Assembly: GCF_003313335.1 (NCBI RefSeq) | Contig: NZ_QMHP01000004.1 | Location: forward strand, 183,826 to 247,825 | Direction of reading: 5' to 3' | Origin: Pedobacter zeaxanthinifaciens | GTDB taxonomy: Bacteria; Bacteroidota; Bacteroidia; Sphingobacteriales; Sphingobacteriaceae | Length of the DNA stretch: 64,000 nucleotides | In this document: piece after piece, positions 38,116 through 48,200 of the stretch | How the letters are laid out: the number at the start of each line of letters is the position of its first letter | Position numbering within the stretch: the first letter of the stretch is position 1 | Notes under the pieces: generated by a model | Seen by the model: the letters and a program-made list of their open reading frames with translations, nothing else | Told to the model about the DNA's origin: nothing | Database searches by the model: none | Translations under genes and position numbers: made by a program

Positions 38116-39438
38116 ATGAAACTAAATCTCTTAAAACTTTTTCCAGTTGCAATGGCTGGATTGTTTATCGGAAACGCAGCCTTAGCTCAAGATAGCATGG
38201 GGCAAAAACCATCTTTCAAAACTTGGTCAATTGGATTAAACGGCGGTGTTTTAACTGGTGTTTCTCCACTAGGTGGCCAAAACGACTTCTCAAATTGGAA
38301 ATCAAGTTTAGGCTATGGCCTTTATATCAAAAAGCAAATTAGTCCTGCATTCGCTTTGCGTTTGGATGGAGTAAGAGGAACGGTTAAAGGCGATAATGCT
38401 GAGCCATTTAACGATGGTACTGTAAATGCAAGCCCAATCTCATCTTTCGAAACTGATTTACGTTATTCGGCTACGTTAAGTGCACAGTTGAACATGGTAA
38501 ACTGGAGTATGTTTAACCAACACAACAATGCTCAGCTTTATGCTTTAGCAGGTGGTGGTTTTGTTAACTACGAAACTACTACAGTTGCTGCTGGTTCAGG
38601 TGCTTCAACAACTCGTTCGGCTGTAGACAAGCTAATCATTCCAGTAGGTGTTGGTGCTAAATTCCGTTTATCGGAAGGTGTTAACTTCGACTTAGGTTGG
38701 ACAATCAACTTTGTTGACGGAGATCAATTTGATGGCTACGCTGCAAGAAGTAACAACGATAAATACAACTATGCTTATGCTGGTTTAGAGTTTGCGTTAG
38801 GTAAAGGTAAACAGTTAGCTTTTTACAGTCCAGTAGCTGCTACTTATGAAGAGGCTTTAGCTGCTAAAAACACTTCTAACTCACTAAAATCAGACTTAGA
38901 TGCACAAAAAGCGGAGAATGCTAAGTTGCGCAGCGAAATGGCTGATATGTTAAAAGATAGCGATGGCGACGGTGTAGCTGATAAATTGGATAAATGCCCT
39001 AACACTCCTTCTGGTACAGTTGTAGATGGTTCTGGTTGTCCATTAAAAGTTCCTGCACCTCAAGTAACTGAGAGAGTAATTGTAACTGAAGCTGACCGTA
39101 AAGTAGTAAAAGATGCAATTGATAACCTAGAGTTTGACTTGGGTAAAGCTACCATCCGTTCTAAATCATACCCTACATTAAATAGAGTTGCTGCTTTATT
39201 GGTAGAGAAAAACTTTAGCTTGAAATTAGCTGGTCACACTGATATCACTGGTTCTAGAGAGTTAAACATGCGTTTATCTAAAGAAAGAGCCGAGTCAGTT
39301 AAAGCTTACTTAGTATCTCAAGGTGCTAACGCTTCAAGAATCGAAGCTACTGGTTACGGTCCTGACCAACCAATTGCAACAAACAAAACTGCAGCTGGTC
39401 GTCAGCAAAACAGAAGGGTAGAATTCACCTTATATTAA
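38116..39438 (+). CDS. OmpA-family outer-membrane protein with TSP3-type calcium-binding linker
   Basis: 440 aa. Signal peptide (LFPVAMAGLFIGNAALAQ), an N-terminal eight-strand-like barrel (about 30-240, ending LEFALGKGKQLAFYSP), a short coiled linker (SLKSDLDAQKAENAKLRSEM), a thrombospondin-3-like segment DSDGDGVADKLDKCPNTP, and the OmpA C-terminal peptidoglycan-binding domain (about 325-440, with LAGHTDITGSRELNMRLSKE and NRRVEF). It ties the outer membrane to peptidoglycan and is probably abundant. Flanked by its own terminator, it is likely monocistronic. Confidence 0.95.
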   Translation: MKLNLLKLFPVAMAGLFIGNAALAQDSMGQKPSFKTWSIGLNGGVLTGVSPLGGQNDFSNWKSSLGYGLYIKKQISPAFALRLDGVRGTVKGDNAEPFNDGTVNASPISSFETDLRYSATLSAQLNMVNWSMFNQHNNAQLYALAGGGFVNYETTTVAAGSGASTTRSAVDKLIIPVGVGAKFRLSEGVNFDLGWTINFVDGDQFDGYAARSNNDKYNYAYAGLEFALGKGKQLAFYSPVAATYEEALAAKNTSNSLKSDLDAQKAENAKLRSEMADMLKDSDGDGVADKLDKCPNTPSGTVVDGSGCPLKVPAPQVTERVIVTEADRKVVKDAIDNLEFDLGKATIRSKSYPTLNRVAALLVEKNFSLKLAGHTDITGSRELNMRLSKERAESVKAYLVSQGANASRIEATGYGPDQPIATNKTAAGRQQNRRVEFTLY

Positions 39439-39469
39439 TCTACAGAAAAACGAATTCCTATGAAACAAG

Positions 39470-39498
39470 AAAGGGTTCCAATTTGGAACCCTTTTTTT
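39470..39498. terminator. Bidirectional terminator after OmpA
   Basis: AAAGGGTTCCA (39470-39480) pairs exactly with 39484-39494 around a 3-nt loop, followed by a T-run that reaches the stop codon of the convergent lipoprotein gene. Confidence 0.9.
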
Positions 39499-39970
39499 AT
39501 TTACAGGCAGTTGGTTGGAAATTAAATTTTCCTTTTTCGAAATTGATAGGTTTATCTTTAGCAAAATAAGACCTACCAAGAGTAGTTTGAATTACGCCAA
39601 CTCCCATTTTCAAGCTATCAGCTTTTTTTAAGAACGCCAACGGATTTGAAAATTGAGTATCGTTATTGCCAGTTTTAAAACTGTAATCTACAAACAACGT
39701 ATCGCCGCTAAATTTTCCCCTTACAATTCCATCATTTTGCGGCTTATTAGCGTATTTAATTACCAATTTACCTTCAACGTCAACACTGTCAATTATCTTA
39801 ATGTCCATCATTGCGGTATCTCCTTCAAAGCTTGAGATATAGCATTGTTTAACGGTATCTTTTACAATTTTTGTACTTGCTTTTTCACCACTATTGCCAG
39901 ATGGCGTACAACTAAAAGCCAATGGGATTGCCAAAAATGTAAAAGCCAAATGTTTAATTTTTACGTTCAT
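39497..39970 (-). CDS. Hypothetical lipoprotein
   Basis: 157 aa. Signal with lipobox LAFSC (MNVKIKHLAFTFLAIPLAFSC), so the mature N-terminus is Cys21. The mature part contains CYISSFEGDTAMMDIKI, KYANKPQNDGIVRGKFSGD and a C-terminal Cys, a beta-rich pattern seen in small Bacteroidetes lipoproteins of unknown role. No enzymatic motif. Probably membrane-anchored and periplasm-facing. It is convergent with OmpA; the stop lies in the T-run of the shared terminator. Confidence 0.75.
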   Translation of the reverse strand: MNVKIKHLAFTFLAIPLAFSCTPSGNSGEKASTKIVKDTVKQCYISSFEGDTAMMDIKIIDSVDVEGKLVIKYANKPQNDGIVRGKFSGDTLFVDYSFKTGNNDTQFSNPLAFLKKADSLKMGVGVIQTTLGRSYFAKDKPINFEKGKFNFQPTACK

Positions 39971-40088
39971 AATTGCTTTTTTTAGTCAGAACTTTAGTTA
40001 ATTTAAAAATGCTTCACTTAATGGATGATTAGCACTTATTGTTTCCATAAACGCAAAACCATCTAAATCGTTTATTGGGCGATGCTAG

Positions 40089-41372
40089 TTATTCTAGAAA
40101 CAAATCATCATCATCGTCGGTTAAGCTCAGTTGAATATTGTCGTTGCCAGATATGCCTTCAATAGATCCACGGATGTGAGCTGCATTCAAGAGCACCTTA
40201 TCAAGCTGTTTTTCTCTTGCTTTCCATAGTTTTTCCATGGCATCTCGTTCTCGTTGTATCGATAATTTCATGCTCATGAAGCCTTCTCTAATAGCTTTCC
40301 ATTGCTCTGCAAATTCATTGCTAATTAGATAGTCGTATAGCATGTGCATTTTATCTCCTTTATTTTCCTGAGATTTTGCAGCGTTAAATAAACGGAGAAT
40401 GCCATCTCGCAATACCGCCGCTAGCGCCTGTACTTCACCGAAAGTACAAATCCATACGCCATCTTTCAAACCAAAGCAGCTCATGTCTTTCGGCATATTT
40501 TGCGTAACCAGCACTGCTATTTCAGCGCCTTGGCTTCTCATATCAGTTTTTAGCTTCTCAATCCAGTCATTGGCAAAAGCAACGGTACGTTTACTTTCAT
40601 AAATAATGTGGCCGCATTCCTGCCCAAAATTATTTCTAACCGTTTGGATACAATCAGCACCACGTACACCTTTGCCAACTTCTTGCACTAAATCAAAAGG
40701 GAAGGAGGTTCTTAGAAGTTCTTCTAAAGCCAATTCTTGTATTTCTCCCTGAAGCTGCATTGAACCTTGTTCTGCTTTGCGCTTCATTTCCTCGGCCAAT
40801 TTCTTCTGATCTTCCAGCTGTTTATCTTTTTCTGCCAGCTTCATTTTGAAATCCAATTCAGCTTGTTGCAAGCGCTGGTTCTCAATATTTCTGATTTCGA
40901 GCGCCATTTTTTCGCGTTCTTCGGTCAGCTTTTTTTGTATTTCCAAGTCAAGTTCTTCTTGCTTACGTTTCAGTTCATTGGTCATTTGCATGTATTCCAA
41001 TTCCTTTTGTCTAGCAGTTTTTAACTTTTCTTCGTTTTCTTTATTAGCCTCGTCTAAAATCTTAAGCCTGTTTTCAAAATCAGCACTTATTGATTTGCGT
41101 AAGTTTTCACTTACACTGGCTTGTAAAGCTTCCTTTTCTTTGGTTAAGCGTTGCTCAAAAGCTAATTCCTGTTGCTTTCTAAGCTGCTCAAAACTTTCTT
41201 CCTGTTGTTTTTTTGCAGTTTCAATAGCCTCCATTTTTTTACGGAACTCATCTTCTTTTTGCTTAGTGAACGATTGCATCTTCTCCCGCAAATCCTTTTT
41301 GTACTCTTCAACCATCACTTCTTCCATAGGAAAAGAGTGGCTGCAATTAGGACACTTAATTTCAGTTGGCAT
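40089..41372 (-). CDS. DUF2130 protein: coiled coil plus PD-(D/E)XK-like domain
   Basis: 427 aa from ATG 41372. A longer frame from 41528 adds a segment unlike the family, while the 41372 start places a CPNCSHSF half zinc-ribbon at the N-terminus, as is usual. Residues about 25-210 are a long charged coiled coil (Glu/Lys/Gln-rich). The C-terminal DUF2130 domain contains GKGVRGADCIQ and IIYESKRT: Asp240, Glu259 and Lys261 reproduce the D-x19-E-x-K signature of the restriction-endonuclease fold. The family's biological role is not established; DNA binding or cleavage is an inference. It is divergent from the MFS transporter. Confidence 0.85.
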   Translation of the reverse strand: MPTEIKCPNCSHSFPMEEVMVEEYKKDLREKMQSFTKQKEDEFRKKMEAIETAKKQQEESFEQLRKQQELAFEQRLTKEKEALQASVSENLRKSISADFENRLKILDEANKENEEKLKTARQKELEYMQMTNELKRKQEELDLEIQKKLTEEREKMALEIRNIENQRLQQAELDFKMKLAEKDKQLEDQKKLAEEMKRKAEQGSMQLQGEIQELALEELLRTSFPFDLVQEVGKGVRGADCIQTVRNNFGQECGHIIYESKRTVAFANDWIEKLKTDMRSQGAEIAVLVTQNMPKDMSCFGLKDGVWICTFGEVQALAAVLRDGILRLFNAAKSQENKGDKMHMLYDYLISNEFAEQWKAIREGFMSMKLSIQRERDAMEKLWKAREKQLDKVLLNAAHIRGSIEGISGNDNIQLSLTDDDDDLFLE

Positions 41373-41537
41373 ATAATGTATTTTTTTGAAAGGAATATCA
41401 AATTTAAGCATTGTTATGCACACATGCATCAATAATATCTGCATTGCTACAATTGGTAGGGCTCCATCGGTATTAAATTGATTTATTGCACAATCATGTA
41501 CGGTTAATTCAGTAATTTCGTACATCAAACCAAACCC

Positions 41538-42734
41538 ATGTTACATCGTATCCTAAATGCCTATAAAACATCTTTTTCTGGTTTAAGTCGCCAAACCTGG
41601 ATTTTAAGTGTCGTCATATTAATTAACCGTTGCGGTTTTATGGCTGCACCTTTTATGGGCCTTTACGTTACGCAAGCGCTGCATCGTGCAGAGTCGGATG
41701 CTGGCATTGTAACTTCACTGTTTGGCGTTGGTGCAATTGCGGGGGCAGCGGTAGGCGGGCAACTTACAGATTTGTTAGGTTTTAGGCCAGTTCAAATTTT
41801 AGCAGCGCTCATAAGCGGACTGTTCTTTCTGCTTTTCGCAGTGGTGCAGGATTTTACTTGGATTTGTGTTTTAGCATTGATCATCAGCTTTTTTTCAGAA
41901 GCATTTAGACCAGCGAATTATGCCGCAATAGCATCTTACGCTGCGCCTGGTACGGAAACAAGATCCTATTCGCTCAATCGTTTGGCTACCAATATAGGCT
42001 GGGCTTTTGGCGTGAGCATGGCAGGAATCATTGCATCATACAACTACAAACTACTTTTTGTGGTGGAGGGAAGCGTAAGTATTTTAGTAGCCTCTTCGAT
42101 ATTTTTATTGCTACCGGCTAGAAAAATTACGGCCAAGGCAAAGGCTGAGCGCTCTGATTTGAAAGTGCAAAAACCTTGGAATGACATCCCTTATCTCAAA
42201 TTTTTGGTACTATCAGTAATGTTTACCATTTGCTTTTTTATGATGTTTAGGGTGGTGCCCGTATTCTACAAAAAAGTATGGCATTTGGATGAAGCGCTAA
42301 TTGGTTTAATATTGGGAATCAACGGAATTGTAATTGCGCTTTTTGAAATGGTGATGATCAGTAAAATTGAAAATAAACGCTCACCAATTTACTACATCGT
42401 TTTGGGCGTAATTATAGTTTCATTTTCTTTTGGTGTATTGATGTTGCCTAAATCTTTCCCAGTGGCAATTGCAGTGCTCAGTATCTTGTTCTTTACTTTT
42501 GGAGAGATGTTTTCGCTGCCATTTTTTAACACCTTTGTGGTAAAGCGCAGCAATCAATACAACAGAGGGCTTTACGCGGCAGGTTACACTTTGAGCTGGT
42601 CGGTTGCTCAGGTTGCAGGCCCAGCTAGTGGATTTTACATAGCCGATAAATTTGGCTACAATACACTTTGGATTGCAATTACCATTCTACTATTTGGATG
42701 TGCCTACTTTTTTAGCAAGCTGAAGCTGGATTAA
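41538..42734 (+). CDS. MFS transporter
   Basis: 398 aa with about twelve hydrophobic segments. The segment VGAIAGAAVGGQLTDLLGFRPVQ after helix 2 fits the MFS motif A region (G-x-L-[ST]-D-x-x-G-R/F-x-x), and FFSEAFRPANYAAIASY is typical of drug/solute exporters of the MdtH type. It is an inner-membrane proton-linked exporter; the substrate is unknown. The gene is divergent from the DUF2130 gene with 165 bp between starts. Confidence 0.88.
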   Translation: MLHRILNAYKTSFSGLSRQTWILSVVILINRCGFMAAPFMGLYVTQALHRAESDAGIVTSLFGVGAIAGAAVGGQLTDLLGFRPVQILAALISGLFFLLFAVVQDFTWICVLALIISFFSEAFRPANYAAIASYAAPGTETRSYSLNRLATNIGWAFGVSMAGIIASYNYKLLFVVEGSVSILVASSIFLLLPARKITAKAKAERSDLKVQKPWNDIPYLKFLVLSVMFTICFFMMFRVVPVFYKKVWHLDEALIGLILGINGIVIALFEMVMISKIENKRSPIYYIVLGVIIVSFSFGVLMLPKSFPVAIAVLSILFFTFGEMFSLPFFNTFVVKRSNQYNRGLYAAGYTLSWSVAQVAGPASGFYIADKFGYNTLWIAITILLFGCAYFFSKLKLD

Positions 42735-42879
42735 ATTTCGTTCAACCAAATCTTGAGCGCTGTTAATTTACAACATCTAAATTTTAAAAAATTTTTAAAA
42801 CTTTTTTTTGAAACACTTGTTTTAACCTAACACAGCAAATTTAATTATTGCCAACGTTAGAACTATTTAAATTAAGCAC

Positions 42880-43254
42880 ATGAAAAAACGCATCCACGTT
42901 TTAGAAGACGATAAAGACATCGCTTTCATTATTGAGTTTCTCTTAAAAGATGAAGGTTACGAGATTCAAGTATCATCAACTTTTAAAGAGTTGAAAAGCA
43001 AATTAAACGACTCGATTCCAGATTTATTTATTTTAGATGTAATGTTGCCTGACGGTAATGGATTGGATATTTGTAAGGATTTAAAAAACGATACATTTAC
43101 CAAGCACATTCCAGTAATATTAATGTCGGCAAATGTACAAAATGAGGCTTTAAGCGAAGCGTCTAGCCCTGACGATTACATCAACAAGCCATTCGATTTG
43201 GATTATATCGAAACTCGCATCAAAAGATTGATTGGCGAAAAAAGAGTAGCTTAA
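42880..43254 (+). CDS. Stand-alone response regulator receiver domain
   Basis: 124 aa, only a CheY-like receiver. Acidic pocket Asp10/Asp11, phospho-acceptor Asp53 in FILDVMLPDG, Ser83 in ILMSANV and Lys103 in INKPF, so all phosphorylation residues are in place. No output domain is present, so it must act through protein contacts or phosphorelay. No histidine kinase is nearby. An AT-rich leader precedes it and a terminator follows, so it is probably transcribed alone. Confidence 0.92.
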   Translation: MKKRIHVLEDDKDIAFIIEFLLKDEGYEIQVSSTFKELKSKLNDSIPDLFILDVMLPDGNGLDICKDLKNDTFTKHIPVILMSANVQNEALSEASSPDDYINKPFDLDYIETRIKRLIGEKRVA

Positions 43255-43277
43255 AAACATCACGATTAATATTTTAT

Positions 43278-43308
43278 AAGCTCCTTTTGTTTACAGAAGG
43301 GGCTTTTT
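43278..43308 (+). terminator. Terminator after the response regulator
   Basis: AAGCTCCTTTT (43278-43288) pairs with AGAAGGGGCTT (43295-43305) with G-U pairs and a 6-nt loop; TTT follows. Confidence 0.75.
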
Positions 43309-43363
43309 GCTGCTTAAAAAAAATTCTGACAAATAAATGATATCGGATACTTAAAGCATTTTA

Positions 43364-43387
43364 TACCTTTGTCTAACAGTGTTAAAT
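43364..43387 (+). promoter_or_regulatory. Candidate -7 element and TetR operator upstream of the TetR gene
   Basis: TACCTTTG at 43364-43371 fits the Bacteroidetes -7 consensus TAnnTTTG exactly. Directly overlapping its 3' end is a 17-bp palindrome (43371-43387), with right arm TGTTAAAT identical to that of the operator at 44024 and left arm matching in its inner five bases. Binding there would block transcription start, implying autoregulation. No clear -33 TTG was found. Confidence 0.65.
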
Positions 43388-43406
43388 TTTTTAATGCGTA
43401 GTCACA

Positions 43407-44003
43407 ATGGGAAGTAAAGAAAGAATACAGCGACAAAAAGAGGATACCCGAAAAGGTATCTTAGCTGCTGCTTTACAGATTGTGAAACAGGAAGGTTGGA
43501 CGGCGCTCAGTATGAGAAAAATTGCAGATGTAATCGAATATACTGCGCCAATCATCTACGAGTATTTTCCTAATAAAGAAGGTATATTACTTGAGTTAAC
43601 TAGGCAAGGTTACATTAGTCTTGGTTTAAAAGTTAAAGAAGCAAGGGATAGCAAAACAGATCCAGAGGAACAACTGGAGGCCATGTGGCTTGCTTATTGG
43701 GACTTTGCTTTTGAAGAAAAGGAATACTATCAGCTGATGTACGGTGTGCAGGTTAACTGTTGCGAGATGTACAAAACAATGCCTGAGGCCGAATATACTA
43801 CTGACCTATTTTATGACGCTATCGAAAAATTATTGAAAGAACCTATTTCGGAGGATGCTTCATGCTTGAAGTATTACACTTTCTGGTCACTGATTCACGG
43901 TTTGGTATCCATCAATTTGGTACAGAAAGGTGCAAACGATGATATCAATCAACAAATTTTAAGAAGTGCCATTAAGGCCATTATAAAAACCATTAACGAC
44001 TAA
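43407..44003 (+). CDS. TetR/AcrR-family regulator of RND pump 2
   Basis: 198 aa. The N-terminal TetR DNA-binding domain (about 12-60) is clear: KGILAAALQIVKQEGW, ALSMRKIADVIEYTAPIIYEYFPNKEGIL. The C-terminal ligand-binding half is divergent, as usual; it contains Cys pairs around CCEMYKTMPE. It lies 79 bp upstream of the pump adaptor in the same orientation. The same palindrome occurs before its own start and before and inside the adaptor gene, so the simplest reading is a repressor of itself and of the pump, released by a pump substrate. The ligand is unknown. Confidence 0.92.
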   Translation: MGSKERIQRQKEDTRKGILAAALQIVKQEGWTALSMRKIADVIEYTAPIIYEYFPNKEGILLELTRQGYISLGLKVKEARDSKTDPEEQLEAMWLAYWDFAFEEKEYYQLMYGVQVNCCEMYKTMPEAEYTTDLFYDAIEKLLKEPISEDASCLKYYTFWSLIHGLVSINLVQKGANDDINQQILRSAIKAIIKTIND

Positions 44004-44023
44004 AACTTTTTTTTTGCTTTTGT

Positions 44024-44040
44024 ATTTAACACTGTTAAAT
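44024..44040 (+). promoter_or_regulatory. TetR operator upstream of pump 2 adaptor
   Basis: ATTTAACA-C-TGTTAAAT is a perfect palindrome of two 8-bp arms around one base, 43 bp before the adaptor ATG. It is the best copy of three in the region. Confidence 0.75.
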
Positions 44041-44082
44041 TAATTATTAACGTAAAGTATTCAAATTAAAAATCCCAATATC

Positions 44083-45279
44083 ATGAAACATATGTACACA
44101 TCAGCACCTATATTTAACGGTGTTAAATTATTTAACGAATGGATAATATTGTTAATTTTAACTGTTGTATTATTCCTAGCCAGTTGCGTAAGCAAATCGG
44201 AGCCTATGGCTTTAGCACCACCGCCTGTATTGCCTGTAGCAACAGTTGCAAATACTAATCAAGATACATTTATTGATTATCCAGCTGCCATACAAGGAAC
44301 TACCGACGTTGAAATTAGACCTCAAGTTGGAGGCAATATTGATAAAATTTACGTCAACGAAGGACAGCTTGTAAGCAAAGGCCAATTGTTATTCCAAATT
44401 TCTGAGCTGCCGTTTAAGGCGCAATTAAATAATGCAACGGCCTCATTGCAAGCGGCAAAAGCAGCAGTGCTAAATGCACAGTTAGAAGTGGATAAGCTTA
44501 CTCCTTTAGTGCAGGGCAAGGTAGTTTCCGACTTTCAGTTGAAAACTGCGAAAACCGCTTATCAAATTGCTTTAGCTAATGTGGAACAAGCCAAAGCCAA
44601 TGTAAATACAGCACAAATTAACCTCGGTTACACCAAAATAAAAGCTCCAAATAGCGGTTACATTGGTCGCCTTCCCAAAAAGCAAGGAAGTTTGGTAAGT
44701 CCAAATGATGTGGAAGCACTCACTCAATTATCTGATGTGAATGAGGTGTATGCCTACTTTTCGTTAGCAGAAACGGATTTTATCAAGTTTAATGAAAATT
44801 ACGAAGGTAAATCGTTGGCCGATCGGCTTCGTCATTTGCCAGCAGTAAGTTTGGTATTAGCTGACCAAAGTGTGTATCCGGTAAAAGGTAAGGTTGATAT
44901 GGTTAACGGACAGTTTGATAAAACTACTGGTGCCATTACACTTAGGGCCGTATTTGCCAATGCCAAAGGCTTGCTTAGGTCTGGCAATACAGGTAAGGTA
45001 AGAATGGGCTTAGCACACCAACAAACAATATTGGTACCGCAATCAGCTACTGTAGAAATGCAGGACAAAATCTTTGTTTATGCAGTGGATAAAGACAACA
45101 AAGTGAGCAAAGTTGCAATTACCATCGACGGAAAATCTGGCACCAATTACCTGATTAAAGCTGGGTTAAAATCGGGAGATCAAATTGTTTTAAGCGGGTT
45201 AGATAAACTCCAAGAGGGACAGCTGATTCAGCCTGATAAACAAACAGAAAAAGTAGCTCAATTAATTTCTAAAAAATAA
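44083..45279 (+). CDS. Lipoprotein periplasmic adaptor of RND pump 2
   Basis: 398 aa. Lipobox FLASC near residue 35 marks it as an AcrA/MexE-type lipoprotein adaptor. IRPQVGGNIDKIYVNEGQLV and INLGYTKIKAPNSGYIGRL are the two lipoyl half-motifs, with an alpha-hairpin between (SLQAAKAAVLNAQLEVDKL), then the beta-barrel and a C-terminal membrane-proximal domain (GLKSGDQIVLSGLDKLQEG). The unusually long N-terminal stretch before the signal (MKHMYTSAPIFNGVKLFN) includes the third operator-like palindrome in its codons; a later start is not obvious. It is first of adaptor-permease-outer-membrane factor, 10 bp before the permease. Confidence 0.93.
   Translation: MKHMYTSAPIFNGVKLFNEWIILLILTVVLFLASCVSKSEPMALAPPPVLPVATVANTNQDTFIDYPAAIQGTTDVEIRPQVGGNIDKIYVNEGQLVSKGQLLFQISELPFKAQLNNATASLQAAKAAVLNAQLEVDKLTPLVQGKVVSDFQLKTAKTAYQIALANVEQAKANVNTAQINLGYTKIKAPNSGYIGRLPKKQGSLVSPNDVEALTQLSDVNEVYAYFSLAETDFIKFNENYEGKSLADRLRHLPAVSLVLADQSVYPVKGKVDMVNGQFDKTTGAITLRAVFANAKGLLRSGNTGKVRMGLAHQQTILVPQSATVEMQDKIFVYAVDKDNKVSKVAITIDGKSGTNYLIKAGLKSGDQIVLSGLDKLQEGQLIQPDKQTEKVAQLISKK
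44112..44128 (+). promoter_or_regulatory. Third operator-like palindrome, inside the adaptor coding sequence
   Basis: ATTTAACG-G-TGTTAAAT differs from the upstream operator in one arm base and the centre. It lies within codons 10-16 of the adaptor, centre-to-centre 88 bp from the first. It may be a second repressor site; chance is possible. Confidence 0.5.
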
Positions 45280-45289
45280 CATCATCATA

Positions 45290-48200
45290 ATGTTTAAAAT
45301 ATTTATACAAAGGCCGGTGCTAGCTACGGTTATCTCCATTTTATTGGTGATACTGGGTGTACTCGGCTTATCGAAATTGCCACTCCAACAATTTCCAGAT
45401 ATTGCACCGCCATCTGTATTGGTGACAGCCGTATATCCGGGCGCAAATGCCGAAACGGTGTTACGTTCGGTAGCTCCGTCCATAGAAGAATCTATAAACG
45501 GTGTAGAGAACATGACCTATATGACCTCTACAGCAAGTAACGACGGTACATTAGCCATTACCGTATTTTTTAAATTAGGTACTGATGCAGATCAGGCGGC
45601 AGTGAATGTACAAAATAGAGTTGCCCAAGCCACCAGTCAGCTACCTGCGGAGGTTGTACAACAGGGCATTATTACGGCTAAACAGCAAAACAGTTTCATC
45701 ATGGCAATAGGCATGTATACCGAGGATGAAGCTAAATATGATCAAACTTTTGTGGCCAATTATGCACAAATTAATATCATACCAGAAATTAAACGGATAC
45801 CTGGTGTAGGTGCTGCCAGTATTTTTGGTGGTGTAAAAGATTATTCGATGCGGGTTTGGTTAAACCCAACGCAAATGGCTACCTATAAAGTTACGCCAAA
45901 TGAGGTGATGGCTGCTATTCAGGATAAAAGTTTAGAGGCAGCACCAGGGAAATTTGGTGAGCGAAGCAAGGAAGTTTTTGAGTATGTAATTAAATATAAA
46001 GGCAAACTAACTAAGCCAGAAGATTACGAGCAAATTGCCATCAGGTCAAATAGCGATGGTTCTATTTTACGTTTAAAAGATGTAGCGAGGGTTGAACTTG
46101 GTGCTTATTCGTACAATAGCTTAACCCGCTTGAATGGGCAAAAAGGAATAGTGATCGGTGTGATTCAATTAGCCGGATCCAACTCTAACGAAATACAAAT
46201 TGCCATCAATAAAATGATGGAAAAGGCTTCGAAAGATTTTCCGAAAGAAATAAAGCATAATATTTTCTATAGCACAAAAGTGGCACTGGACCAATCTATT
46301 GATCAGGTAATTCACACTTTGATTGAAGCATTTATTTTGGTTTTCATTGTGGTGTTCATCTTTTTGCAAGATTTTAGATCTACCCTTATTCCGGCTATTG
46401 CAGTGCCAGTTGCCATTGTAGGTACGTTCTTTTTCATGCAGTTATTTGGATTTTCAATTAACCTGTTAACGCTATTTGCATTAATATTAGCCATTGGTAT
46501 TGTGGTAGATGATGCCATTGTAGTAGTTGAAGCAGTGCATGCTAAAATGGAACATAAACACCTCCCACCAAAAGTGGCAACCCACGAAGCGATGAGCGAA
46601 ATTACTGGTGCTATCATTTCCATTACCTTGGTGATGGCTGCGGTATTTTTACCAGTAGGTTTTATGGAAGGTTCAACGGGTTTGTTCTACCGTCAGTTTG
46701 CCTTTACTATGGCTATCGCGATTGTGATATCCGCAATTAACGCTTTAACATTAAGTCCGGCATTAGCTGCTTTATTTTTGAAAGATCACCATGCAAACGC
46801 TCAAAATAGCACTGCACCAGTTCAAAGAAACTTCAAAGAAAAATTCTTTAGCGGCTTTAACAGCAGTTTCAATGCAATGACCAACCGTTACGTAAACAGT
46901 TTAAGGTTTTTAATTAAAAATAAATGGTTGAGTTTAGGAGGCTTGGCGGTAATTACTTTGGTTACTGTTTGGATGGTAAAAACAACGCCATCGGGCTTTA
47001 TCCCTACCGAAGATCAGGGCTTCATCGCAATCTCGGTATCTACACCTTCGGGAACTTCGCTAGATGGTACGCAAAAGGTGATGACTGAGGCTGAAAATAC
47101 ATTGCGAAAATTAGAATCATCGAGGTTTGTTACCGCAATTTCAGGGTTCAATTTGTTAACCAATTCTACTAGCCCATCGGCAGCAGTTGTTTTTGTATTG
47201 CTCAAGCCCAACGAACAAAGAGGTAAAGTGAAAAATATTGATGAAATTATGAATCAGGTGAGAGGCGCTTTAGGAAGCATCTCGGGAGGTAGTTTCTTCG
47301 TATTTAGTTTCCCAACGGTACCCGGCTTTAGTAATGTTGAGGCGCTGGATTTGGTACTTCAAGATAAAACGGGCGGTAAGCTAGATAAGTTCAGTGGTAT
47401 TTCACAGCACTTTATTGGCGAGTTGATGAAACAGCCTGCCATTGCAGTGGCATTTACCAGTTTTAAAGCCGATTACCCGCAGTTGGAACTGGATATCAAC
47501 CACGAAAAAGCAGACCAGTTGGGCGTAAATGTGAAAGATATTTTACAAACCATGCAGGCTTATTTTGGTAGTGCACAGGCTTCAGACTTTAACCGTTTTG
47601 GCAAATACTACAGGGTAGTTGTACAAGCGGATGTTGCAGACCGAGCTGATCCATCGGCTATAGACCGCGTGTTTGTGAAAAATAGAACGGGTGAAATGGT
47701 GCCAATTAATACTTTGGTTAGCCTACGCCGAATTTATGGTTCAGAAACGGCATCAAGATACAACTTGTTCAATTCTATTGCGGTAAATGCAATACCTAAG
47801 CCAGGCTTTAGTTCTGGAGATGCTATTAAAGCGATAGAAGAGGTGGCGGCAAAAGAATTACCTGCAGGTTACAGCTACGAATTTTCGGGACAAACCAGAG
47901 AAGAAATTTCTTCAGGAGGCCAGTCGGCTGTAATTTTTATACTGTGCTTGGTGTTCATTTACTTCCTGTTAGCAGCGCAATACGAAAGTTACTTGCTTCC
48001 ACTTGGGGTCATTCTTTCCATTCCTGTAGGTATGTTTGGCGTATTTGCGGCCATCGGCTTTGCCGGAATTGCAAACAACATTTATGTGCAGGTTGCCTTG
48101 GTGATGCTTATTGGCTTGTTGGCCAAAAATGCCATTCTGATTATTGAATTTGCCGCACAGCGGAGAAGAGCCGGAAAACCATTATTGGCAGCTGCATTGG

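Noticed and set aside
40846..41376. Ser/Cys/Phe-rich plus-strand frame opposite the DUF2130 gene
   Set aside because: It mirrors the Glu/Lys-rich coiled-coil codons of the real gene; the composition is implausible for a protein and no start context was seen.
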